Counted from the first letter of the stretch, positions 33,704-44,483 are shown. The stretch: DNA of 64,000 nt from Macrothele yani (GCA_039090855.1 CM077013.1:137165240-137229239), one strand, 5' to 3'. The notes: generated from the letters alone by a model not told the origin. Translations and numbers: made by a program.

Positions 33704-35272
33704 TGTCAACCATTATCAATCCACTGCTGGACGAAGGTCTTCCCAAGTTTCCTCCACAACGGTCTGTCTTGTGCCTGTCTCCCCCATGTCACTCCCGCAT
33801 ACTTTCGAATTTCATCCACCCATCTTCCATGTGGTCTTCTTCTGGGTCTTTTCCTGTCCCTTGGAACCCAATCTAAAATTTCAGCTGTCCATCGATGGTC
33901 TGTCCTTCTGGCAGTATGTCCAGGCCATTGCCATTTCAGGGCATTAACTCTGATCATGATGTCTTCCACTCTTGTCATTTTTCAAATCCACGTTTTCCTT
34001 TTCTTATCTCTCCTGGTTACACCAAGCATGCACCTCTCCATGCTTTTTTTAGTTGTCTGCAGCCTTTGTATGTCTCTTTTAGCTAAGGTCCACGTCTCTG
34101 CACCATACGTAAGCACTGGAAGGATGCATTGATCAAACACTTTTCTTTTAAGACATAATGGCATATTGCTCTTGAAAATTATGCTGTTTCTTCCAAAAGC
34201 TCTCCAGGCAAGTTTTGTACGCCGATTAATTTCTTCATCAATGTGACCCTCACTTGATATCTGCTGTCCAAGATAAACGTGCGTGTCTGTTATCTCCAGC
34301 TTTTCTCCATCAATCGATAAATCTTCATTTCTTGTAAAAGCATTGTACATCACTTTTGCCTTTTGAAAGTTCATTTTTAATCTAACTTCTTTACTCTTGT
34401 CAGCAAGTTCCTGGATCATACTCTGCAGCTCTGATGGGGTAGTTGCAAAAATGACTATGTCATCAGCAAAACGAAGGTGGGTTAGATAATCTCCATTAAT
34501 CTTTATCCCTTTGTTTTCCCAGTTCAGTGATTGAAATACATTTTCCAATGTGGCATTAAAGAGCTTCGGAGATATGGGGTCACCTTGTCTCACTCCTTTT
34601 CCAATTTTTATGTGTGTTGTATTTTCAAACAGCCGAATCTTTGCACTTGCATTTTCATAGATGTTATTAATAATGTTAATGTATGCATCTTCAATACCGC
34701 AGGATTTCAGAGCCATTGCAACTGCTGATGGTTTCACCGAATCAAAGGCTTTTTCATAATCGATAAAAGCCATGCACAATGGAAGTTCATATTCCCTCGC
34801 TCTTTCAATTAGTTCTCTCAGTACGTGGATATGATCTATTGTGCTGTAGCCACTCCTGAATCCAGCTTGTTCTCTCGGTTGAGCCATGTCCAGTGTTACC
34901 TTCAAGCGGTGTGAAGGAACTTTAGTGAAGATTTTATACACCACTGATAGGAGGCTGATAGGTCTGTAGTTCCTGAGATCCTCAATGTCACCTTTTTTAT
35001 GTAGCAAGATCATTGTAGCGTTGTTCCAATCCTCAGGAATTTTCCCTTCATTAAGGCATCGAGTGAAAATTTGGGCGAGTACTGTTTCGATTTCTCCACT
35101 TGCTTCTTGTATGATGTCTACAGTGATTCCATCTTCTCCTGGAGCTTTTCCCCGCTTCATGTTCTTGATTGCATGTGCAACTTCTGCTGGAAGGACTGGA
35201 AGAACTCTGGTACTGGTACCTTTCATGATGTCTGGAGTACATGTATCATCCCTTTCATATAATTTGGAGTAG
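33684..35272 (-). mobile_element. RTE-type LINE, copy B, 5'-truncated, inverted relative to copy A
   Basis: The sequence mirrors copy A from its 3' GAT repeat back to about 31995. It ends at 35272, where AATATATATATA and an unrelated Tc1 remnant begin. The endonuclease domain is missing. With copy A it forms an inverted pair of ~1.6-kb arms. Confidence 0.9.
33706..35226 (-). pseudogene. RTE reverse transcriptase, copy B
   Basis: A 414-residue frame (35226-33982) covers the whole RT catalytic region: GKAPGEDGITVDI, YRPISLLSVVYKIFTK, AFIDYEKAFDSV, RQGDPISPKLFNA, RFADDIVIFA. It continues to KKRKTWI, where a one-base shift near 33980 moves the C-terminal part (TRVEDIMIR to QQWIDNG, stop at 33706) to another frame. 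The RT core is intact but has no endonuclease, so the copy cannot move alone. Confidence 0.9.
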
Positions 35273-35284
35273 AAAATATATATA

Positions 35285-36351
35285 TATACTGGAGGTTGCG
35301 TGGTGGAGAATCCATAGAGCGAACAACACGATCAAGGTGGTCCTACCGACGCACATTTGGGTTTAAGTCTCGGGAATTAGGGGGCCAGGGAAGCACTTTC
35401 AAGTCTTTATCGTGCTCTTCCAACCACTCTCGCACATTTCTAGCTGTGTGACACGTCGCATTGTCGTTCTAGAAGATCCCGTCCGCCCCAGGGAAGACAA
35501 TCAGCATGTATGGGTGTACGTGGTCTGCAAGGATGGATTCATAAGGAATTCGGTCCATAGTGACTTCCACAGGAATGAGTGAACCCAGGGAATGCCACGA
35601 AAACATTCCCCAGACCATAATGCTGACCCCTACCAGCTTGTGTTCTTCCAGCAATCATTGAAGAGTGTTTGTTCTCCAATGTTTCTCGCCTTATACGCCA
35701 ACGTCCATCCGTTCGATGAAGCACGAAACGTGACTCATCAGAGAAGGCAATTCTTTGCCAATCAGCGGATGTTCAGTTCCGATACTGCAGTGCAAATGTA
35801 AGCCTTTTCTGCCGATGCACCTTTGTTAGCATAGGTGCAGTGACCACGTGTCTGCATCCGAGCCCCATACGCAGCAAGGTTCGCTGAACTGCAGTTTTAG
35901 ACACACTTCCGGTAGACCCCTGGTTAATTCGGCCAGTGAGTTGCTCCACTACAGGATGTCGACCGGCCCTCACACACCTTCGCAGCCGACGTTAACCTCT
36001 CACATCAATGGCACGTGGTGCTCCTCAGTTTCCACTTCGCTTATTCGCAATTGTGCCATTTCTTCAAACACGATACACTTTAACCACAGCAGCACTTGAA
36101 CAGTTCACAAACTCCTCTGAGTCAGAAATACTGCTGTCACCCATGGCCCGAAAGCCGATAATTATACCTTTTTGCAAATCTGATAAATCGCTCCTTTGGT
36201 CCATGACAGCAACGGTTGATATATTTTCAGAGTGCCTGCAGCACACCTTATATACTCTCCAAACCAGCTCACGACACGTGGCTTCTTTCATTGGCTACGC
36301 GCTGTTGACGTCAAAAGTAAGAGGTGGTCAAAATAATGTGACTCGACTTTG
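35285..36351 (-). mobile_element. Tc1-like element, one end lost
   Basis: The right end (36325-36351) reads, on the minus strand, CAAAGTCGAGTCACATTATT then TTGACCACC, flanked by TA. This is a classical Tc1 terminal repeat. The other end is missing at the junction with RTE copy B near 35272-35285. Confidence 0.8.
35295..36204 (-). pseudogene. Tc1-like transposase, frameshifted and C-terminally truncated
   Basis: The ATG at 36204 opens MDQRSDLSDLQKGIIIGFRA, the N-terminal helix-turn-helix. A further DNA-binding region with RINQGSTGSVSKTAVQRTLL is at 35973-35773. The first Asp block is near 35735, with SDESRFVLHRTDGRW across frames. The strand block IMVWGMFSW and the decayed second block near 35460 follow. 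The tail reads LNPN where NPIE would be, so the catalytic Glu is gone. The protein ends at the RTE junction. Confidence 0.82.
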
Positions 36352-36365
36352 TATATATATATATA

Positions 36366-37230
36366 CAAATGTATTACGGGAACGCATAATTTACTCACTG
36401 ACAGAAAGTGTTAAGACTCTTGTCCTTCACATACTTGAATTGTTTTACACATGTTTTCAAACTTATCTGCGAGAATCAAAAAGTCCATCCGCAGAGATCT
36501 TAAGGCTGTTCCACTGAATTTTGATGGAGTTACAGTCAACAATTTTGAATTAAGTAACGTGTTTTATGTATAATTTCAGTTTTTGCTGTTTTCTTGGTAA
36601 CAGATGAAGCTTCAGAATATGTTTCATAGCAACACCCATTTTCACCAACTTCTAAATGAGTTGAGAGTTCCCAAAAAATGGAAATTGATTTCATTATTGC
36701 CCCTCAGAAGGAAGGAACACTCATGAAATCAACATTCACATTTTCCAAACTTTCAACTTAAGCTTGTGAAAATTGGTTTTGCTCTGAAACATGTCTACTT
36801 TCTTAATGATACGAAACAACTTCCAGAAGTCGTTCTTCCTTTTTTTGTTTTCAACAAGCACGTAATTGTTGGCCTTGACGCCTTTTCCAATCTCCTTAAC
36901 ATTAAATTCGTTCATATTAGCAAAAAAGGCCTTAATTCCGACACGACATGCAATGGAACAGGATGCTAGTACGTCAGACGAAAACCTCTGAATGCTCAAT
37001 GCAAAAGATGCGATGTGAAAAGAAAAGGAAACTCTCAGTCTTATTACAATGTGACACGCGGGGGTGTGAGAGAGTGAACCATTAGAGAAGCAGACGACGG
37101 GCGTTTTCCTGCATCTTACTCTGGACAATCGCTCTAAAAACAAACGCAAGGGAAGTATCGATTTACGATACGGTATCGGTGAGTCTGACCTCTGCGCCGT
37201 ATCGTCGGTCGGTGGAAATCTTCGTTGCTT
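36366..37230. other. No feature recognised
   Basis: No supported gene. An open frame on the minus strand crosses into the MITE at 37231 and has no recognisable domain. Confidence 0.45.
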
Positions 37231-37345
37231 TAGGGGCCGTCCATAAAGTACGTCCGAGATTACAGGGGAAGGAGGGGTTCCTGACAACCGGACCAAATGT
37301 GACATGGAGGGAGAGGGGAAGGTTTAGTAATTCGGACGTCCAGCG
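37231..37345 (+). mobile_element. MITE fragment with GGGGCCGTCCATAAAGTACG end
   Basis: The left end GGGGCCGTCCATAAAGTACG follows TTA, and the body has ACCAAATGTGACATGGAGGG. The right terminal repeat is missing; the sequence stops at CGGACGTCC. TTA target sites with GC-rich ends suggest a PIF/Harbinger-type MITE, by inference. Confidence 0.65.
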
Positions 37346-37393
37346 GCAAAAACATAGTGGATGGTATTTCTTCGCTTTGTTTTTTCTTTTTTT

Positions 37394-39300
37394 AGCACGT
37401 CTTTTGCAAAAACACCGTGCTTACTTTATGGGTTTGTCCGTGCGTCCGTCCGTCTCTAGACACGATATCTCTGCAACTAATAGTCCAATGTGAAAAATTC
37501 GTTTTGCATTAGGAAGCTTAAGATGTGTGAATGCTGATCCTTTATTTCCTTTTTCCGTACGATGCAAAATTTTGTCGCTAGAGGGCGTAAAGGCAGATGA
37601 TATCGAATCCAAAACACATTCTATATCATATATTTGCTTCTAAACATATAATTAAAAATATTTTACTTTTCGATTCGATTCGTCTCAAAGATTATTTTAA
37701 ACATAGTCACTTTTCCAAGTTACGCATAGATTCTCCGCTAGGGGGCGTAAAAGTAAATTACTTTTCCCCAGATATCTCTGCTTCTAAACCTCCGATTTGA
37801 AAAAAATTCATTCAGCGGACACAGCTCGTGATGGGAAATATTTTGTATATAATTTCTAAGTTTTGGTATAAAATCGTTTGACCACGAGCGGGCGTAAGTG
37901 TTAATTTTTGCTTCTGATGTATTTGCAGCAAAATTCGAGCTTTTAAAATCTCGATTGAAGAAATGAATTCGTGGACTGATGCTACTCACGTAGACAAACC
38001 TTTTCGGGATGTTTTCTTCTTAAAATAATGTAAGGTTTTTTCGCCAGGGGATGTAGAAATATATTCTGTCGATATTACTGCTTCTAAATGGCCTGATTTG
38101 AAAAATTTCTTCTTTGTTGGACAGAGTTTCGGATGTGACATGTTTCTAATAGAATTTAAAAATTTTCAAGTAGTTCATTGACTTTCCGCTAGGGGGAATA
38201 AAGGTAAATTGCGCTTTCCGATATCTCTGCTTCTAAAAATCCGATTTGAAAAATTCTGCCAGCACTGGATACACACAGCTGCTGACGGAAAATTTTGTTT
38301 CTGTAATTTCAAATTTTTTATAAAGTATGGTTTTGCCAGTAGGAGGCTTAAGCGTTAAATTTCTGCTTCGTAGGTATTTGCAGCAAAATCACAGATTCTA
38401 AAACCCCGATTAAAAAAATTCTTTCGTGGACGGATACTGCTCATGTCGATAAACATTTGAGAATATTTTCTTTTTAAAATAATAATGCATCATTATATAT
38501 ATATCCTATTTCTGTCAATATTTCTGCCTCTAAAAGTCAGATTTGAAAAATTCCTTCTTTGTTAGACAGCGTTTCTGGTGTAAAATGTGTCTCATATAAT
38601 TTAAAAATTTTAAAATAATGCAGAAACTTTTCGCTAGGGGGCGTACAGATAAATTGTGTTTTCCTTAATATCTCTGCTTCTAAAACTCCGAATTGACAAA
38701 TTCTTTCTGCACTGGATACAGCTCCTGATAGGAAATGTTTTGCATATAATTTGTAATATCTGATAAAGAACGGTTTGGCCACCAGGGGGCGTAAAAGTTA
38801 ATTTCTGCGTCTGATGTATTTGCAGTCAAATCGGAGCTCCTGAAAATTCGAATGTAAAAATTCTTTCCTCGACCGATACCGCTCACATCGAGAAACCTTT
38901 TGAAAATACTTTCTCTTAAAATAATGCACGGTTTTCCCACCAGGGGCTGTAGACGCATATCTTATATTTGTCGATATATCTGCTTATAAGAGCCCGATTT
39001 GAAACATTCTTTCTTTGTTGGAGAGCATTTCGGCTGCGAAATGTTTCGCATATAATTTCAATTTGTTCTTAACTCACAAGTCTGCCACGAGAGGGCGTCA
39101 GACGACGTTTCCGTTTACTGCAATATCTGAGGGATTAACAACCCACCTGAAAAACTTTTTCTTTGGTCAGATACTATTGTTTTCCATACCGGTTCCATTG
39201 ATTTTGAATAGCTTTGGTAAATTTAATTAGCATCATAACGGATTCAAAAGACGTGCTCATTACACCCGAAAATTCAGTGTCATCTTTCTTGTTTCTTCCT
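37394..39300 (-). repeat. Satellite-bearing repeat element, copy 2, reverse orientation
   Basis: The CTCF-like box lies on the plus strand at 37576, 37736, 37882, 38042, 38188, 38337, 38632, 38779, 38939 and 39085, spaced 146-160 bp with one decayed unit near 38487. The ends are AGCACGTCTTTTG (37394-37406) and its exact complement CAAAAGACGTGCT (39245-39257). They are the same ends as copy 1, followed by the same GAATTTTCGGGTGT-type flank. The GTCCGTGCGTCCGTCCGTC tract sits at 37436-37454. Compared with copy 1 it has fewer monomers and no SINE. Confidence 0.85.
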
Positions 39301-39381
39301 TTGATAGTTAAAAAAAGGTATGAAATGTTTCAGATTTCTGGTGATGTTTAGCTAAATCACAATATTGAGTTCTCGTATTTG

Positions 39382-41314
39382 TCATCATCATCATCATCAT
39401 TGTCAACCATTATCAATCCACTGCTGGACGAAGGTCTCCCCAAGTTTCCTCCACAACGGTCTGTCTTGTGCCAACCTCCTCCATGTCACCAATGCATACT
39501 TTCGAATTTCATCCACCCATCTCCCATGTGGTCTTCTTCTGGGTCTTTTCCTGTCCCTTGGAATCCAATCTAAAATTTCGGCTGTCCATCGATGATCTGT
39601 CCTTCTGGCAGTATGTCCAGCCCATTGCCATTTCAGGGATTTAACTCTGATCATGATGTCTTCCACTCTTGTCATTTTTCGGATCCACGAGTTCCTCTTC
39701 TTATCTCTCCTGGTTACACCAAGTATGCACCTCTCCATGCTACTTTGAGTTGTCTGCAGCCTTTGTATGTCTCTTTTAGTTAAGGTCCACGTCTCTGCGC
39801 CATACGTAAGCACTGGAAGGATGCATTGATCAAACACTTTTCTTTTAAGACATAATGGCATATTGCTCTTGAAAATTATGCTGTTTCTTCCAAAAGCTCT
39901 CCAGGCAAGTTTTGTACGCCGATTAATTTCTTCATCAATGTGACCCTCACTTGATATCTGCTGTCCAAGGTAAACGTACGTGTCTGTTATCTCCAGCTTT
40001 TCTCCATCAATCGATAAATCTTCATTTCTTGTAAAAGTATTGAACATCACTTTTGTCTTCTGAAAGTTCATTTTTAATCCCACTTCTTTACTCTTGTCAG
40101 CAAGTTCCTGGATCATACTCTGCAGCTCTGATGGGGTAGTTGCAAAAATGACTACGTCATCAGCAAAACGAAGGTGGGTTAGATAATCTCCATTAATCTT
40201 TATCCCCTTGTTTTCCCAGCTCAGCGACTGAAAAACACCCTCCAAAGTGGCATTAAAGAGCTTCGGAGATATGGTGTCACCTTGTCTCACTCCTTTTCCA
40301 ATTTTTACGTGTGTTGTATTTTCAAACAGCCTAATCTTTGCACTTGCATTTTCATAGATGTTATTAATAATATTAATGTATGCATCTTCAATACCGCAGG
40401 TTTTCAGAGCCATTGTAACTGCTGATGGTTTCACCGAATCAAAGGCTTTTTCATAATCGATAAAAGCCATGCACAATGGAAGTTCATATTCCCTCGCTCT
40501 TTCAATTAGTTCTCTCAGCACGTGGATATGATCTATTGTGCTGTAGCCACTCCTGAATCCAGCTTGTTCTCTCGGTTGAGCCATGTCCAGTGTTACCTTC
40601 AAGCGGTGTGAAAGAACTTTAGTGAAGATTTTATAAACTACTGATAAGAGGCTGATAGGTCTGTAGTTTCCAAGATCCTCAATGTCACCTTTCTTATGTA
40701 GCAGGATCATTGTAGCGGTGTTCCAATCCTCAGGAATCTTTCCTTCATTAAGGCATCGAGTGAAAATTTGGGCGAGTACTGTTTCGATTTCTCCACTTGT
40801 TTCTTGTATGATGTCTGCAGTAATTCCATCTTCTCCTGGAGCTTTTCCCCGCTTCATGTTCTTGATTGCATGTGCAACTTCTGCTGGGAGGACAGGAAGA
40901 ACTCCGGTTCTGGTACCTTTCATGATGTCTGGAGTGCATGTATCATCCCTTTCATATAATTTGGAGTAGAAATCTTTCCCTCTTGTCAAAATGTCGCCTC
41001 TATTTCTTGTTACAGAACCATCTTCTTTTCTCAGTGCCATAATCTGTTTTCTTCCCTTACTGAGCTATCTTTAGGCTTTGAGCCCTTTGCTATCTTTAGG
41101 CTTTGGTTGTTTTCAATTGCTTTCCTCACTAGTTCACAGTTGAATTTTCTTACGTCTTCAGTGATACTTTTTCTTACTGTCTTGCATAGCTGTATATATT
41201 CTACTTTGGAAGTCACATCTTCTTTAGTTGTCCTCATCTCTCTTCCTTTTTGCATCAACATTTTCGTTTTTCCTGATAATTTATTTACATGCAACTTGTT
41301 CTTAGACCCAACTA
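39382..41314 (-). mobile_element. RTE-type LINE, copy C, 5'-truncated
   Basis: The 3' end is the reversed (CAT)n at 39382-39400. The copy extends back to about 41314, equal to copy A position ~31683, where it meets a MITE fragment. It lacks the endonuclease. It holds a 23-bp tandem duplication near 41060-41105 (TTTAGGCTTTGAGCCC region). Confidence 0.9.
39403..41314 (-). pseudogene. RTE reverse transcriptase, copy C, 545-codon open frame
   Basis: An unbroken frame from 41040 to the stop at 39403 contains every RT box: GKAPGEDGITADI, YRPISLLSVVYKIFTK, AFIDYEKAFDSV, RQGDTISPKLFNA and RFADDVVIFA. The complete C-terminal domain follows to RRRPHGRWVDEIRKY and QQWIDNG. Upstream, a one-base insertion near 41035 (ENRLWH then stop) disconnects the linker region 41336-41031. 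It is the best preserved RT in the window, but 5' truncation removes the endonuclease. Confidence 0.92.
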
Positions 41315-41317
41315 ACA

Positions 41318-41390
41318 ATCGGACAAAATGTGACATGGGGGACGGGGGGTCAAAAATTGTAAAAAATCCCGGACGTTTTTTATGGACGGC
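41318..41390 (+). mobile_element. MITE fragment with GGACGGCCCC right end
   Basis: It contains GGACAAAATGTGACATGGGG and ends TATGGACGGCCCC before TTA. It is the 3' half of the same MITE family as 37231-37345, but the two overlap in family coordinates. They are therefore two truncated copies, not one split by insertion. Confidence 0.65.
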
Positions 41391-42437
41391 CCCTTAAGAA
41401 AGAGATGGCAATATTTTTGAATGAAAAATCACTTTTCACTGCGCTTGCAGTAGTATTAAGCACAGAATTCCACAGTGCGCATTTTTCTTTTCAAAACTAA
41501 AATGGAAATAAAACCGAGTCGAAATCGATTCAGGAACACCTTAACCAGACACGTTGTCCCGTGACCTGTCTCCATCTCTGCAATAGGTCAGAAGACAATG
41601 ACGTATTTGAGCTACGATAGATAACAGCTGCTGTTTTCAATGTGTATGACATGCTGTTTTTGCTACGCGCTATGTTCTCTTGTCACAATGTTAATGCATT
41701 TAATGCTTAAGGCAATGTAGCAAGTTGATGAAAGTTGTAACGTTCTTTATTTTAAGTCAAAAGTTTATTTACGTCTTGATAAAGTTTATGATTTCTCAGA
41801 AGTCCGTGATAGGTTGTGTGCTGCTGATTGTTAAATAGCAGAAAGGATTTTTCCATTTGGATGTTATTTTGAACCAGACTTTTATTGATTTGAATGAAAC
41901 TCCACAAGGTTGACGTGCTGCTTGAGACCAAAGGGAAGTGTATTTTTCTGCCTTGTTATTCGACTTGTTCGTCAGTTTGAAGAGCCTAAGAAGTTATTTT
42001 ACGCATAGCTGAGACTTTCAGCTGCAACTAGCATTGAAGGTATTTGGATTCAACGAAAAGAACCCTAATGACTTCAATGCTAGACTTAACTAGACTGCCT
42101 TAAAAATAATTCAGTACGTCTTAAGTGTATTACAGTAAAATGTTAACAGTCAATACTGAAAGCTAAGCCTAAAAAGCCCAGTGCTTATTGTTCTATGATG
42201 AAACAAACTTATCGTTACGGTACTACAAACCTTAATAAATTAAATATTATCCAATAATACTATTAAGTGTCATAGTCAGCCGTGTCATGATCAGGGCAAT
42301 GCTTGAGATAAACAGTTCAAAAACACCGTTACCATGTCACAGTTTCGGAGTTGGTGACTTCACCACATTCTGCCGAGGGGACTCTGCAGATGAGTTTTAA
42401 CCTTAGAGCTGCTTCATTAAACAGAACTCATAGCTTT
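41391..42437. other. No feature recognised
   Basis: No supported coding region or repeat. Confidence 0.45.
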
Positions 42438-42548
42438 ATCCACGTTTATAAGTGAGTCACGGAAAAATTATCATCGGCTGTCGCCGGGAATCGAACCCAG
42501 GTCTTCCAGCTACGCGTCGGATATGCTACCACTGCACCACAGGGGTTT
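42438..42548 (-). repeat. tRNA-derived SINE, family C
   Basis: On the minus strand: head CCTGTGGTGCAGTGGTAGCA (box A), box B GGGTTCGATTCCC, then GCCGATGATAATTTTTCCGT and GACTCACTTATAAACGTGG. The same layout recurs in plus orientation at 43008-43165. The acceptor stem is imperfect, so this is a SINE rather than a tRNA gene. Confidence 0.82.
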
Positions 42549-42551
42549 CGA

Positions 42552-42642
42552 ATGAGAATTTTTCCGTGACTCACTTATAAACGTGGAAAGAGCGATGACT
42601 TCTGTTTGATATTCCTAATCCCCGTCAATTGTGTATATATAT
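42552..42642 (+). repeat. SINE family C body, headless, inverted to its neighbour
   Basis: GAGAATTTTTCCGTGACTCA through ACGTGGAAAGAGCGATGACT to CGTCAATTGTGTATATATA equals the body of the copy at 43075-43165. It forms an inverted repeat with 42438-42479 around the tRNA-like head. Confidence 0.8.
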
Positions 42643-42644
42643 AT

Positions 42645-42858
42645 TTTTTTTTGATTGGAGGTTTAACGACCACCGTGAGCAACTCAATGGGCTATAAGCA
42701 GTCGCCCGTCCCTAATTTAGGGTCACTGGTTCCAGGGAAGGGAGAGAGTCAGTGCCTTAATACAAACACAACATCCATGCCTGACCGGGATTCGAACCCG
42801 GACCCCTTACGGACGAATGATCAGAGTCCAGCGCCTTAGACCACTGCGCCACCGGGGG
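42645..42858 (-). repeat. SINE family A copy
   Basis: Full reverse copy: T-rich tail, GGTTTAACGACCACCGTGAG, the conserved body, a perfect box B (GGTTCGAATCC) in GGGATTCGAACCCGGAC, and the head CACTGCGCCACCGGGGGC. It directly abuts the family C SINE. Confidence 0.92.
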
Positions 42859-43007
42859 CTTATTTATTATTAATTCGCCTCCTAGTTATTTATTCAGTTG
42901 CTGCTTACCATCTTTGGTTAATCCCCGGCATTGTGCGTGGCTCCAAGAAGCAACCTGCCATGTGATTTGGCAGTTAATCACATGTGAGTCTGGAGAATTC
43001 GAGGCCG

Positions 43008-43165
43008 CTGTGGTGCAGTGGTAGCATGTCCCGCGCGTAACTGAAAGACCCTGGGTTCGATTCCCGTTGGCGGCCGATGATAATTTTTCCGTGACTCATT
43101 TATAAACGTGGAAAGAGCGATGACTTGTGTTTGATGTTCCTAATAAACGTCAATTGTGTGTATTA
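43008..43165 (+). repeat. tRNA-derived SINE, family C, best copy
   Basis: GCCGCTGTGGTGCAGTGGTA opens a tRNA-like head with box A, a CGCGCGTAAC anticodon-loop region, and box B GGGTTCGATTCCC. GGCGGC could partly pair with the 5' GCCGC. The body ends at CGTCAATTGTGTGTATTA. The T-stem has two weak pairs and a SINE body is attached, so it is not called as a tRNA gene. Confidence 0.82.
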
Positions 43166-43344
43166 ATTACTTAGGGCTGCAGTTCACTTAACTGAGCAAA
43201 GGGTGATCGTTATAACTCTAATCCCATTGGGGTAAATCATGGATATGTGGGGACTGCTTCGTGTCGTATCCATCAAAAGCAGTGGTTCTGTCACCGTTAT
43301 AAGATAGCCGGTGACTTGACTGTGAAAATAAGTACATTTGGCGG

Positions 43345-43440
43345 TGATGGAATTCTAAATCAAGTCTCCTCACTCGGAGCCAGTGATTCTCCCAACTGAA
43401 CTGCACCGACCTAGGCTTATCGTTACACTAAGTGCCAGAG
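43345..43440 (-). repeat. tRNA-derived SINE, family B copy
   Basis: The minus strand reads GGTGCAGTTCAGTTGGGAGA then a CTCCGAG anticodon-like loop. The plus-strand downstream sequence CTAGGCTTATCGTTACACT resembles the equivalent part of the 8.5-kb copies (CTATGGCTTATCGCTTCA). Confidence 0.55.
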
Positions 43441-43587
43441 TTCATAGGATAACAGTATGCAAATTTTCAACTGGCTCTGCCGTCGTATAATGGCTTCGAC
43501 GCACGTCACAATGTTTTTAATTGAGAGGTGTAATCTCGTGAGTCACAAACACTATTATAGCTATCAGGAGTAAATTTTATATTCAAG

Positions 43588-43872
43588 AATTTTGAGAAAT
43601 AATACTATAGAATAGTACATTTTACCTTTTCTTAAAGATAATCGAGAAATAATACTATAACATAGTACAAATTGAGAAATATTAGATAAAATAGTACATT
43701 TTACCTTTTCTTAAGAATAATCGAGAAATAATACTATAAAATAGTACAAATTGAGAAATAATACTATAAAATAGTACAAATTGAGAAATAATACTATAAA
43801 ATAGTACAAATTGAGAAATAATACTATAACATAGTACAAATTGAGAAATAATACTATAAAATAGTACATATT
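43588..43872. repeat. 30-bp minisatellite, each unit with a short palindrome
   Basis: Units of the form ATTGAGAAATAATACTATAA plus AATAGTACAA recur about eight times, some separated by TTTTACCTTTTCTTAARRATAA spacers (also repeated three times). Each unit holds TACTAT-AAA-ATAGTA. The repeated Tyr-Phe-Ile-Val-Leu peptide on the minus strand is a by-product. Confidence 0.92.
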
Positions 43873-43899
43873 ACCTTTTCTTAAAGACAATCTAAAGTT

Positions 43900-44483
43900 A
43901 TTGTCCGTTAAAAAAAAGGATCTCCAGTTCCAAAGCATTCCGTTTCTTCGAAAAATCGCGATGAAAAAAAAAATACTTAATTTGTGATAAGTCCTCCTGC
44001 AGAAAAAATATTTTTTTTATAAATGTGTACAAAAATTAATAAGCTCCAACAGAAAATAAAATAGCTAAATCACTCGCATTATTGGGCGAAAAATCATCAT
44101 CACGCAATTAGTTTTACCTTAAACGTGAGTACGATTCCGGAAATATTCTGGCTCAATGGCTTAGAGCGCGGTTTCTAATCTAAACAGCATCAGTTCGATC
44201 TCAGCCAACCGTGCGAAGGGTTCTCTGGCGTAAGGGCTGAAAAATTGAGAGTATTCGATTTTACAAAATTTCCTTACAAATACGGAAAAACTTGAAACGA
44301 ACTTCTCTGAAATAAACGGAATTACTAACTACGGAAAATATGTGAAAATACCGAAGTTAGGAAAAACGGGCACCATTAAAAACGGAAATTTCGTTAAAAG
44401 ACGAGCACTTACCGTCAAGTTTGCTGCACGTTATTTTCAGAAATTTTCTGTAAATTTCACACCACTTATTTTTTACAGTGTGC
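43900..44483. other. No feature recognised
   Basis: AT-rich, no supported gene or repeat. Confidence 0.45.

Noticed and set aside
36736..37305. 189-codon minus-strand open frame
   Set aside because: It crosses the end of a MITE and has no recognisable domain.
37231..41390. One intact 4.2-kb Harbinger-type element
   Set aside because: The two end segments overlap in family coordinates and differ in sequence, so they are two truncated copies.
43008..43080. Possible functional tRNA gene
   Set aside because: Box A and box B are good, but the T-stem has weak pairs, and the same head is attached to a repeated body at 42438-42548, so it is a SINE head.
43588..43872. CRISPR-like array
   Set aside because: Spacers are identical to each other, most units are directly adjacent, and the context is eukaryotic.
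43711..43938. Repetitive Tyr/Phe/Leu protein on the minus strand
   Set aside because: It is just the translation of the 30-bp minisatellite.
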